Shown: positions 23,610 to 29,308 of the stretch, one piece after another
Layout of the letters: every line of letters starts with the position of its first letter
Position numbering within the stretch: position 1 is the stretch's first letter
Source of the DNA: a virus
Reading direction: 5' to 3' (one strand)
IMG/VR virus record: IMGVR_UViG_3300048672_001380
Location: 1 to 29,308 of that record
Length of the DNA stretch: 29,308 bases
Notes under the pieces: generated by a model
What the model saw: only the letters and a program-made list of their open reading frames with translations
Told to the model about the DNA's origin: nothing
The model's database searches: none
Made by a program: the position numbers and the translations under genes

Positions 23610-24973
23610 AGGAGAGCCGCCTGTGTCGTGTCAAGGCCGGCGAGGCGTTGCAGGCACAGGCCGTAGTACGTGGGGTTCTTTTCTACTACGACGGCTTGGC
23701 AAAGCAAGCCATGGGCCGCGGGAAGGAGGGTGCCGGAGCCCCCGAAGGTGTCGAGGACGAGGTCTCCGGCCTTGACCGAGCGGCGGAGGAGATCCTCGTA
23801 CAGTGCGACGGGCTTTTGGGCGCCGTGGCTCATCTGCTCATCCGCCCCCGTGATGATGACGTCGGAAGCGATGTAATTGACCGTCTTGCCGCCTTTGATC
23901 GCGTACAAGCACCATTCGGACTGGCGGCGGGGGCCTTTGTCCGGGAGGGGCACCCGGCCGCTGTTCTGCTTGTAGTTCGTGAACGGGGTGCGGAAGACGT
24001 ACCAGCCGGCGGCACGCATCATGTCACCCAGCTCGTGGAAGTTCCCAATATCGCAGAAGACGTAGGCATGAGCCTGTGGTTTTGCGACAGCGTAGGACAG
24101 GGGGCACCACTCTCGCATGAGCTTTTGCCAGGCTTCATAGGAGTCATCGTAGTCGTGATCAATGCCCTCGAGCCGGCCGGCGCCGTCCCCGAAGTCCTGG
24201 GCGCCCATGCCATAAGGCGGGTCGGTCAGAATGACGTCGAACTTCTCCCGCCACTCGGGCTGGGCCATCCAGTCGGTGCAAGGGGCGTGGAACACCTTAT
24301 GCACCCCGGCCGTGTGGGTCGAGCCGACCGCGATCGCCAGCGCTCGGTTCCGGTCGGCATCCTCGATCTTCTTGAGAGCTTTGAAGGCCGACTTCAGGTC
24401 CGGGGCCTTGGCCACCTCCGGCTTGTCCATATGCCGGGAGATGAGGATTTCTTTCCGCACTTCCTCATGGGTGGCGTTATTGGACTTTTCCCCGTGGATT
24501 TCGATCGAAGTGTCGGCGACGGTATGAGCCATCGAGGGGATGACGGGGCCGTCGGCCTTGGCCACAGCCTGGGCTTGACGAAGGGAGTGCAGACGGGCCG
24601 TAGCGGCGGCGTGCTCCTGCCAGGTCAGGTCCTTCCGCCGGAAGTTCTCGTCGAGTTCGATTTCTTCCAGGGCAAGGGGGTCGTCGGTGGAAACAGGGAT
24701 GATGGGGATGTGACCGGGCGGGACGGCCTCCCCGGCGTAGGTAAAGGTTTTGCCAAGGGGGTAGAGGTGTTTGGTGATGGCCTGGTAACGGCGCTCGCCG
24801 GACACGAGAGTAAGGCCGTCCTGGCGGACCTGGATAGCATGGAACAGTCCGTGCCGGTGGATGGAGGAAGCCAGCTCGATCAACTCGGCTTCACCGAAAT
24901 CCTTCCGCTGTCGATCGGGAAGGATGAGAAGGGAGGTGGTGGGTATGGTGGCCGGGACGGGGGTTATAGGCAT
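23606..24973 (-). CDS. ParB-like nuclease/NTPase domain fused to a beta-class DNA methyltransferase
   Basis: 455 residues with GGAG 7 bases before the ATG. Residues about 1-120 are a ParB/Sulfiredoxin-like domain (LLILPDRQRKDFGEAELIEL, HGLFHAIQVR, and the signature VSGERRYQAI at 57-66; DENFRRKDLTWQEHA). A helical linker leads to a DNA amino-methyltransferase: DVILTDPPYGMG carries motif IV DPPY (251-254) and VLDTFGGSGTLLPAA carries the S-adenosylmethionine motif I (FGGSG, 410-414). With motif IV before motif I, it is of the beta arrangement, so N6-adenine or N4-cytosine methylation is expected. It probably protects phage DNA from host restriction or marks it. Target sequence is not readable. 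No partner restriction enzyme is in the window. Confidence 0.92.
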   Translation of the reverse strand: MPITPVPATIPTTSLLILPDRQRKDFGEAELIELASSIHRHGLFHAIQVRQDGLTLVSGERRYQAITKHLYPLGKTFTYAGEAVPPGHIPIIPVSTDDPLALEEIELDENFRRKDLTWQEHAAATARLHSLRQAQAVAKADGPVIPSMAHTVADTSIEIHGEKSNNATHEEVRKEILISRHMDKPEVAKAPDLKSAFKALKKIEDADRNRALAIAVGSTHTAGVHKVFHAPCTDWMAQPEWREKFDVILTDPPYGMGAQDFGDGAGRLEGIDHDYDDSYEAWQKLMREWCPLSYAVAKPQAHAYVFCDIGNFHELGDMMRAAGWYVFRTPFTNYKQNSGRVPLPDKGPRRQSEWCLYAIKGGKTVNYIASDVIITGADEQMSHGAQKPVALYEDLLRRSVKAGDLVLDTFGGSGTLLPAAHGLLCQAVVVEKNPTYYGLCLQRLAGLDTTQAALL

Positions 24974-25107
24974 TGGGTCTCTCCGGGGAAATGGCGAGAA
25001 ATGCCCCGGGACGGGGGTTGTCGCCGGGGCATGAGGGGTAGGTAGGGGTAGGGATCAACTACGGGATATGACGCACCCCGATAACGAATCCATTACCCCC
25101 GGCCGAA
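24974..25107 (-). promoter_or_regulatory. Non-coding gap with stem-loop and G-run tract
   Basis: This 134-base gap is the largest in the minus block. It holds a perfect 9-bp stem (ATGCCCCGG at 25001-25009 and CCGGGGCAT at 25024-25032, 14-base loop), followed on the minus strand by a weak T-rich stretch (TTCTCGCCAT). Next to it, at 25035-25053 on the plus strand, four G-runs are separated by TA (GGGG, GG, GGGG, GGG). No promoter of good match was found. An attenuator, weak terminator or replication-related element is possible. Confidence 0.5.
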
Positions 25108-25560
25108 TCACGCGGCTGCGACGGCGGTGATCCGCGCCTGCAGCTTGTCTTGGTAGACCTCGTGCTTAACCGTGCCCTTGAACGGGCGGGCGACAAACAT
25201 GTCGAAGGCGAAGGGGGCTCCGGGCTTGTTCAGACCCATCGCTTCCCGGGCACGGCCCAGGGCCACGTTCATGCCTTTGCCGAAGTCAAGGCCGCCTTCC
25301 GGGGTCAGGTCGAGCATCATCTCGTAGCGGAGGACGTTTTTCGGCCGGCCGGTCACGCCTGCAACAGCAGGGTCATCGGTTTCCGCGATGAGGGTGCACT
25401 TCAGACCGCCCTTGGACGGGTCATCGCGCTTGGTCCACGCGGTGATCTCGGATTTGGTGACGGTGAAGGGCCACTCGCCGACAGGAACGGGCGTGGACTC
25501 GGTGGAGTTCGACTCCGTGAAGGTCATTTGGGCGAATGTCTGGGGATCGAAGATACTCAT
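25108..25560 (-). CDS. SSB-like phage replication protein (DUF669 type, candidate)
   Basis: I start at ATG 25560, which overlaps the HNH gene stop as ATGA; a TTG 15 bases upstream is weaker. The 150 residues begin MSIFDPQTFAQMTF and contain PVPVGEWPFTVTKSEITAW, LKCTLIAETDDPAVA, YEMMLDLTPEGGLDFGKGMN and LGRAREAMGL. This is the typical outline of DUF669-like proteins encoded with RecA/Sak4-like ATPases and polymerases in phages, thought to be single-stranded-DNA-binding or recombination partners. The 'LDFGKG.N..LGR.REA.G' string is the strongest match. It lies beside an AAA-type ATPase, with the HNH gene inserted between them. Binding activity is inferred, not shown. Confidence 0.72.
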   Translation of the reverse strand: MSIFDPQTFAQMTFTESNSTESTPVPVGEWPFTVTKSEITAWTKRDDPSKGGLKCTLIAETDDPAVAGVTGRPKNVLRYEMMLDLTPEGGLDFGKGMNVALGRAREAMGLNKPGAPFAFDMFVARPFKGTVKHEVYQDKLQARITAVAAA

Positions 25561-25976
25561 GATATGTGTTTCCAAGTAGTGCGGTTAAGTATGTCGTAGA
25601 TGTAGCCTCGGCCTACTTTATACAGTCGGGCCAATTCGCTACAAGGGAGTTTAGAAGTTCGGATTTCCCTCACATCCTGTTCAGTTAACTTATGGTTTGG
25701 GGAAGTTTCTCCTTGTCCATAATGTTTACGGCCTCGACTTATCATATCTTGAATGTTTTCTGCTTGAGTTCCCAAAATCAAATGTTCTGGGTTAATGCAA
25801 GCTCGATTATCACACTTGTGGCGGACAACTAAGCCTCGCATAGCAAGCAATTTTGTCCCGGTAGCGGTACGATAAGCTTCTCGATGTGCCCGCATTCCAT
25901 TCTTTTCTAGACCGTAGCCGTCTCGATCTAGTTTACCTGAATGCAGGATACAGTCACCTAAATACATTTTGTCCAT
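25557..25976 (-). CDS. HNH homing-type endonuclease
   Basis: A 139-residue free-standing HNH endonuclease. The nuclease core is LVVRHKCDNRACINPEHLIL, with H53, N62 and H65 as HNH residues and C55 and C60 in a loop. It is preceded by the usual substrate-facing strand (YGLEKNGMRAHREAYRTATG) and followed by TQAENIQDMISRGRKHYGQG. The C-terminal third (KLTEQDVREIRTSKLPCSEL, then YKVGRGYIYDILNRTTWKHI) is a helix-turn-helix DNA-binding element common in phage HNH proteins. DNA is strikingly AT-rich: 20 of 60 GC at 25741-25800 against 39 of 60 at 26221-26280 in the next gene. It lies between SSB-like and ATPase genes. It is probably mobile. A second start at codon 4 is possible. Confidence 0.92.
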   Translation of the reverse strand: MDKMYLGDCILHSGKLDRDGYGLEKNGMRAHREAYRTATGTKLLAMRGLVVRHKCDNRACINPEHLILGTQAENIQDMISRGRKHYGQGETSPNHKLTEQDVREIRTSKLPCSELARLYKVGRGYIYDILNRTTWKHIS

Positions 25977-25984
25977 ATTTAGGC

Positions 25985-26013
25985 ACTATGCTCAGATTGT
26001 CAGGTCTTGTCAA
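25985..26013 (-). promoter_or_regulatory. Promoter-like sequence in front of the HNH gene
   Basis: On the minus strand, TTGACA (26013-26008), a perfect -35, is followed by a 17-base spacer and CATAGT (25990-25985), matching 4 of 6 bases of TATAAT. The -35 lies in the last codons of the upstream ATPase. Transcription would start near 25978, almost at the ATG at 25976, giving a leaderless or nearly leaderless message. Confidence 0.5.
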
Positions 26014-26869
26014 CCGGGGCGGCTGGCGCCATGGCCTCGGCCCTCGCCGCCCATTTCTTGTAGACGATGGAGAAGTCTGGGGGCATCCCGTCGGCCCAAG
26101 CGAGGTTGCGGGCCTTCGTATCTACATTGGCTGCGGCCGTATTCCAAGACCACTTTACCCCGTCCCGGGCGGTGAGGATGACGTCTCCGAACATGGGCGG
26201 GATGAGCGGAGGAAGGGCCCGGCCGATCGTGGCCACGGTGATCTTGGTGCCGCCCAGCACCGGGTCGATTTCCTTCTCGATGTGGGCGAGGAGGACAAAC
26301 CAGCATTTGCAGTGGTCGCAGATCAGGCGGAGGAAGCCCTCGAGCTGGCCTTGCGCGATGCCGTAATCGCCGGGGTTACGGATAGGCTTGCCCCCGACGG
26401 TAAGGGACATGGCGGCGCGGGAGAGGCCGGTCAGGCCGTCCACCACGATCGCTCGGTCCGGACCCCAGGTGGATACATCGCCGAATTTCTTTCCCGTCCG
26501 GTCGTCGGGGAAGTCGAAGAAGGATTCGTTGACCTTGATGAACAGATTGTGGGTGTGCCGGTTGAGATCGACCATCTTGCCCAGGGACTCGTAGGACAGG
26601 GTGTTGACCTTGAGGGCGGACTCGGCCAGTTCCTTAAATGAGGCCTTCGGCGGGTCGATTTTGTGCCAGTGCAGGTTGTCGGGGATGGCGAGACCACGAT
26701 CGGTCCAGTAGCCGAGGAGGGACTCGATGCCCTGTTCGATACCGAGGTAGAAGACCTCGATACCGGTCTCGACGAGGGTACCGATGGAGTGGGTTTTGCC
26801 AGTGCCTGCTGGTCCCATGAGGAGAACGTTCGGGCCGGGAAGGGGGGAGATGGAAGGGTTGAAGGTCAT
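26000..26869 (-). CDS. RecA/Sak4-like AAA ATPase (recombination or replication)
   Basis: 289 residues from ATG 26869, whose A is shared with the preceding MazG stop (TGATG). An upstream extension is open but would run through the MazG gene. Walker A GPAGTGKT is at residues 19-26 and a Walker B-like AIVVDG at 140-145. Later GQLEGFLRLICDHCKCWFVL and LAHIEKE fit the RecA-like fold of AAA_24/Sak4-type phage proteins, which act in single-strand annealing or recombination with an SSB partner. The next phage gene, beyond an HNH insertion, is the SSB-like one, a pairing common for this family. Which activity it has here is inference. Confidence 0.82.
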   Translation of the reverse strand: MTFNPSISPLPGPNVLLMGPAGTGKTHSIGTLVETGIEVFYLGIEQGIESLLGYWTDRGLAIPDNLHWHKIDPPKASFKELAESALKVNTLSYESLGKMVDLNRHTHNLFIKVNESFFDFPDDRTGKKFGDVSTWGPDRAIVVDGLTGLSRAAMSLTVGGKPIRNPGDYGIAQGQLEGFLRLICDHCKCWFVLLAHIEKEIDPVLGGTKITVATIGRALPPLIPPMFGDVILTARDGVKWSWNTAAANVDTKARNLAWADGMPPDFSIVYKKWAARAEAMAPAAPVDKT

Positions 26870-27384
26870 CAGTACCCCTTCCCATGCTTGTACGGCCGGG
26901 CGAGATTGGCCTTCATCTTCGCCGTGTAGGCCGGGCCAAGGCGCAGACCGTACTTCCCCGCGAGGTGGAAGATACGGACCAGGGCATCTGCGATTTCGAC
27001 TTCCCTGTTCTGGAAACCCGGGCAATCGGGGTCGGCCAGCTTTTTGCGGTCGCCCTCCACCGCCTCGGCCAATTCACTCGTGACGAGCATACAGTCGCCG
27101 TCGAAGTTGTCCCGGTCGAAGCCCTGGACATGGGTGAACCAGGAATGGCAGAAGTCCACCGCCTGGGCGACAGCGGCTTCGAAGGTAGAGGCCTGGACGG
27201 ATAGACCCAGGGTGTGACGCTCGACGAGTTGCTGGTGCCGAGCGGCCTTGGTCGCGGCTTGTTCTTCCTCCGTCGCCGGCCGGGCGATTTCGCCTTGTTC
27301 CGCCTTAAGTGTGCGTGCCCGCAGGGCGTTGTTCATCTCGAGCAGATCGCGGTTCGCGCGCTCGAGATCAGCTTTGGTTACCAT
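26869..27384 (-). CDS. MazG-like nucleoside triphosphate pyrophosphohydrolase
   Basis: 171 residues. The C-terminal half has the MazG-type metal motif ExxE-(22)-ExxD: E104-L-A-E107 in LVTSELAEAVEGD, and E130-I-A-D133 in NREVEIADALVRIFHLAGKY. It ends KMKANLARPYKHGKGY, a pattern I know from small phage MazG proteins. Such enzymes hydrolyse (d)NTPs to monophosphates and pyrophosphate, cleaning the pool or lowering alarmone levels. The N-terminal 60 residues are a charged coiled-coil-like extension (KADLERANRDLLEMNNALRA). Start and stop overlap neighbours (17 bases upstream, 1 base downstream). Substrate preference is not readable. Confidence 0.85.
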   Translation of the reverse strand: MVTKADLERANRDLLEMNNALRARTLKAEQGEIARPATEEEQAATKAARHQQLVERHTLGLSVQASTFEAAVAQAVDFCHSWFTHVQGFDRDNFDGDCMLVTSELAEAVEGDRKKLADPDCPGFQNREVEIADALVRIFHLAGKYGLRLGPAYTAKMKANLARPYKHGKGY

Positions 27385-27691
27385 AGGTTATCCAGTTTTG
27401 ATAGCGGAGGTTAAACTCGTAGGCCAGAACTTCCGCTGGGAGTTCTGCGAGGGCGCGGTTCGACCGCCAGGGGAGAATAAAAGAGCCTCCGATCGGGTCG
27501 AGAAATGGGTGGCGGAAACATCCGGACCGAACGGGAAGCCACTCGACCCCGTCCTGCATTACGCGGCCCCAGACTTCTCCGCAAGTTGGGCAGAGGTAGG
27601 CGAGGGAATGGGATGAGCGAGTCAGGTCATCCCATCCGGGAGGGATGGGGACGGAGGCGAGTAGGCGGGTGCCGAGGAAGTAGAGGGTCAT
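27368..27691 (-). CDS. Small protein with a CPTCG motif, function unknown
   Basis: 107 residues. It carries one zinc-ribbon half-site (YLCPTCGEVWGRVM) and only one other Cys (SGCFRHPF), so a complete four-Cys site is not formed within one chain unless His residues help. The remainder contains a hydrophobic, aromatic stretch (DPIGGSFILPWRSNRALAEL). The first Met overlaps the upstream gene's stop as ATGA, and the end overlaps MazG by 17 bases, so it belongs to the coupled early operon. Unrecognised. Confidence 0.72.
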   Translation of the reverse strand: MTLYFLGTRLLASVPIPPGWDDLTRSSHSLAYLCPTCGEVWGRVMQDGVEWLPVRSGCFRHPFLDPIGGSFILPWRSNRALAELPAEVLAYEFNLRYQNWITYGNQS

Positions 27692-27996
27692 GGCTTCGCT
27701 CCCGGCACTGCCTGCACAGTCGTTACAGCCGGGGCACTATGGGCGTCGTGGGCGGCGGCCAGTTCGACCATCGCCTCAAGGCCGCGCTTGAGGGCCGCAT
27801 CGCAGTTCTCGCGAGCCTCGCGCGCTCGAATGCATTCAGGACACCCGGCTCCGCGCTGCCCTGTCTTGTCCCAATGCCCGCTATGGCTTTGGTATGTAGC
27901 GCGATGCGCGATGCCATACGCTTCTTCGTAGGCGGCGCCGCGAACTTTTAGGCGCTCGATCTCGCGCAGCGCCTCGGCTAGTGTGGGTGTGGTCAT
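27688..27996 (-). CDS. Small helical protein with a CPEC motif, function unknown
   Basis: 102 residues. A helix (LAEALREIERLKVRGAAYEE) precedes a His- and Cys-containing centre (AHRATYQSHSGHWDKTGQRG, then AGCPECIRARE) and a second helix (ENCDAALKRGLEAMVELAAA). The paired Cys and nearby His could bind zinc. The end is Ala/Val/Pro-rich. It overlaps the next gene by 4 bases (ATGA). No family recognised; a small DNA- or protein-binding role would be a guess. Confidence 0.7.
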   Translation of the reverse strand: MTTPTLAEALREIERLKVRGAAYEEAYGIAHRATYQSHSGHWDKTGQRGAGCPECIRAREARENCDAALKRGLEAMVELAAAHDAHSAPAVTTVQAVPGAKP

Positions 27997-28003
27997 GGTG
28001 GTC

Positions 28004-28456
28004 CTACTCCATCCAACTAACGCAATCGGGTGTCTCGCACTTGCCGTGCACGTGGCCGTTGTAGGCCGACTGCGACAGGTGCAACTTGCCTTTGCAGATT
28101 GGACACTCGACGGTGCCGCGCCGGTCCTGCGCAGGCTTCGGCTTCACGCGCCACTGCGACGCAACCTTGATCGCCGCGAAGTGGCGCTCCATCATGGCGT
28201 CATTTTCGGCGCGGTCTTTTTGAACAGCCTCGTCGGTCGGTTCTTCGTAGAACGGGCAACGCTCTTTCGGTTGGGCGCCGGGAAATGGCTTGGTGAGCGC
28301 CGGAACCTCGCCGGCCTTCAAGTACGTCCCGCCGCGCGCCGACTTGTGGATTACCTGAATGCACGGCCTGCCGGGGTGAAACTGCTCGTACTTAACGCCT
28401 CGCTTGCACAGTTTGTTCTGAGCGCCGTTGAAGTGGATGCAGGTGCCTGGGCTCAT
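28004..28456 (-). CDS. Cysteine-rich small phage protein with C-terminal zinc ribbon
   Basis: 150 residues, with AGGAGAG and GGAC shortly before the ATG. The start (CIHFNGAQNKLCKRGVKYEQ, then GRPCIQVI) is a recurrent pattern of small phage proteins of unknown role. The end is a zinc-ribbon-like CPICKGKLHLSQSAYNGHVH followed by GKCETPDC, with C-x2-C and a second C-x4-C pair that could hold zinc. The middle is charged and helical (EEPTDEAVQKDRAENDAMME). Gene context suggests an early accessory protein. Confidence 0.75.
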   Translation of the reverse strand: MSPGTCIHFNGAQNKLCKRGVKYEQFHPGRPCIQVIHKSARGGTYLKAGEVPALTKPFPGAQPKERCPFYEEPTDEAVQKDRAENDAMMERHFAAIKVASQWRVKPKPAQDRRGTVECPICKGKLHLSQSAYNGHVHGKCETPDCVSWME

Positions 28457-28459
28457 GTC

Positions 28460-28705
28460 CTACTCTCCTGCCTGGATGCCGTGGAAGTCTCGCTTGTGGT
28501 CAGCGAGGCCGGTGGGCTTGAGCTTCCTTTCGCACAGCGAGCACTTGACCTTCGGCTTGAACGGCTTTTCCTTGGGTAGCGTCGGGAGCCATGTGCGCTT
28601 GCAGTCGTGGCAGCAGCGTGGAATGCCATCGGACTTACCACGCAGGTACACGCCGCAGCCTTGGCACAGCGTTCCGTCGAGCATCATTTCGGCGATCTCA
28701 CCCAT
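28460..28705 (-). CDS. Small zinc-binding protein with C2H2-like finger
   Basis: 81 residues. The first half holds CQGCGVYLRGKSDGIPRCCH followed by DC, a four-Cys site (CxxC...CHxC). The second half reads CSLCERKLKPTGLADH, then HG, a C-x2-C-x11-H-x4-H pattern like a C2H2 finger. The N-terminus MGEIAEMMLDGTLC is a shape I recognise from small conserved phage proteins. Two possible metal sites in 81 residues suggest nucleic-acid or protein binding. The first Met overlaps the previous gene's end by 8 bases. Confidence 0.75.
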   Translation of the reverse strand: MGEIAEMMLDGTLCQGCGVYLRGKSDGIPRCCHDCKRTWLPTLPKEKPFKPKVKCSLCERKLKPTGLADHKRDFHGIQAGE

Positions 28706-29267
28706 GATTCCGCCCCGCCCGCTCTGCCGCTACTGCTGCGCGCGCCATGTCGAGTAATGCTTCTTCACACTCAACGACAGGCGTGAAATCGTCTTGGCTC
28801 ATCGTGCCAACACTCCACGCATCCCACACGCGCGTGCAGAAGTACGCGGTATTGCCAAGCGAAGTCGCAATGGCATCACGCACGGCGGCCAGGCTCGGCA
28901 CCTCCCCATCGCTCGGAGCGGCGGGTGGTGGGGTGCGCTTTGAGTAGAGGTCGTGCACCGCTTTGGCGATTGATTGGATGGCGCCGATGCGAATTCGATG
29001 CTCATTCCCGATGCGGGTCGCCGTTTCGACCGACAACAACCATTCGGGCGCGTTGGGCTCATTCTCATGCGCAAACGCCGTGCTCGGCACCTCCCCCGCA
29101 GCCTGTGCGGCGCCCGGTGCGGCAGGAGAAGCTTCCAGAGCGGCGATGGCGGCGCGAAGGTCAGAGCCAAGCACGCTGCACCAAGTCATGTGGTCAGGGC
29201 CATCGTCCATCGTTGGCAAGGATTCGCGCAGGCGCTTTATCAGCGCCAGTTCGTTGGGTGTGGGCAT
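28698..29267 (-). CDS. Hypothetical early protein, Ea22-like composition
   Basis: 189 residues, with GAGGAC about 6 bases before the ATG. It starts with helices (ELALIKRLRESLPTMDD, GSDLRAAIAALEASP), passes through an Ala/Pro linker, and continues helically (NEHRIRIGAIQSIAKAVHDL, SLAAVRDAIATSLGNTAYFC, EALLDMARAAVAAERAG). The modular Ala-rich make-up resembles Ea22-type or other patchwork phage early proteins, but I cannot assign it. First whole gene of the minus operon in the window. Confidence 0.7.
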   Translation of the reverse strand: MPTPNELALIKRLRESLPTMDDGPDHMTWCSVLGSDLRAAIAALEASPAAPGAAQAAGEVPSTAFAHENEPNAPEWLLSVETATRIGNEHRIRIGAIQSIAKAVHDLYSKRTPPPAAPSDGEVPSLAAVRDAIATSLGNTAYFCTRVWDAWSVGTMSQDDFTPVVECEEALLDMARAAVAAERAGRNHG

Positions 29268-29308
29268 GGTGTCCTCGGTGCGGTGGGGTTAGGCGCTCAG
29301 GCCCTGTC

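Noticed and set aside
23648-25045. Plus-strand open frame of about 465 codons opposite the methyltransferase
   Set aside because: ParB, DPPY and FGGSG motifs fix the coding strand as minus; the opposite reading is Gly/Val-rich and has no support.
29289-29308. End of a further minus-strand gene at the right edge (reads QGLSA then TAA)
   Set aside because: Only six codons including the stop are visible, and another frame also has a stop here. This is too little to annotate.
1-29308. tRNA genes, CRISPR arrays, insertion sequences, integrase or attachment sites
   Set aside because: I saw no cloverleaf-type sequence, spaced direct repeats, transposase or integrase motifs on reading either strand. 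This was by eye, so a covariance-model scan for tRNA could still find a diverged one.

Overview
The window is most of a tailed-phage genome with a podovirus-like, P22-type virion plan. Support comes from a large terminase, a long portal protein, a scaffold, an HK97-fold-type coat protein, head-tail connector and P22 gp10-like genes, three consecutive large Gln/Ala/Gly-rich proteins of the DNA-ejection type, and fibre/spike genes. There is no tape-measure or sheath gene. The DNA is GC-rich, with Shine-Dalgarno sites and one textbook sigma70 promoter, which suits a high-GC proteobacterial host. The host cannot be named from sequence alone. I see no integrase, repressor, phage RNA polymerase, tRNA or CRISPR. 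No endolysin or spanin is recognisable, so part of the lysis and early regions must lie outside the window.

Layout: two convergent blocks. The plus strand (1-19697) carries packaging and morphogenesis: end of a gene before terL, terL, portal, a secreted 8-Cys protein, a small conserved protein, scaffold, coat, a decoration candidate, an intrinsic terminator, connector genes and a gp10-like protein. Next is a sigma70 promoter driving a cupin and a 2-oxoglutarate/Fe(II) hydroxylase-like pair. After these come three ejection-type proteins, a tail fibre of lower GC, a holin-like membrane protein, a small virion-type protein and a beta-helix tailspike. The minus strand (29267 down to 19720) carries DNA metabolism. 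In transcription order these are: a run of small proteins, most with paired cysteines; a MazG-type pyrophosphohydrolase; a RecA/Sak4-like ATPase; an inserted HNH endonuclease; an SSB-like protein; a ParB-methyltransferase fusion; a small overlapping ORF; a DNA polymerase I-family enzyme with an N-terminal uracil-glycosylase-like domain; and a DUF3987-like helicase/primase ATPase. The blocks meet at one perfect palindrome at 19695-19722 whose outer bases supply both stop codons.

Genes are tightly packed, with ATGA, TAATG or TGATG overlaps throughout, so most are probably translationally coupled. The least ordinary parts are the promoter-equipped cupin/hydroxylase cargo, the secreted cysteine-rich protein inside the head operon, the UDG-like/polymerase fusion whose usual His-Pro motif reads Asn-Pro, an ejection-type protein built from two different repeat arrays, and a likely homing endonuclease with its own promoter-like sequence.
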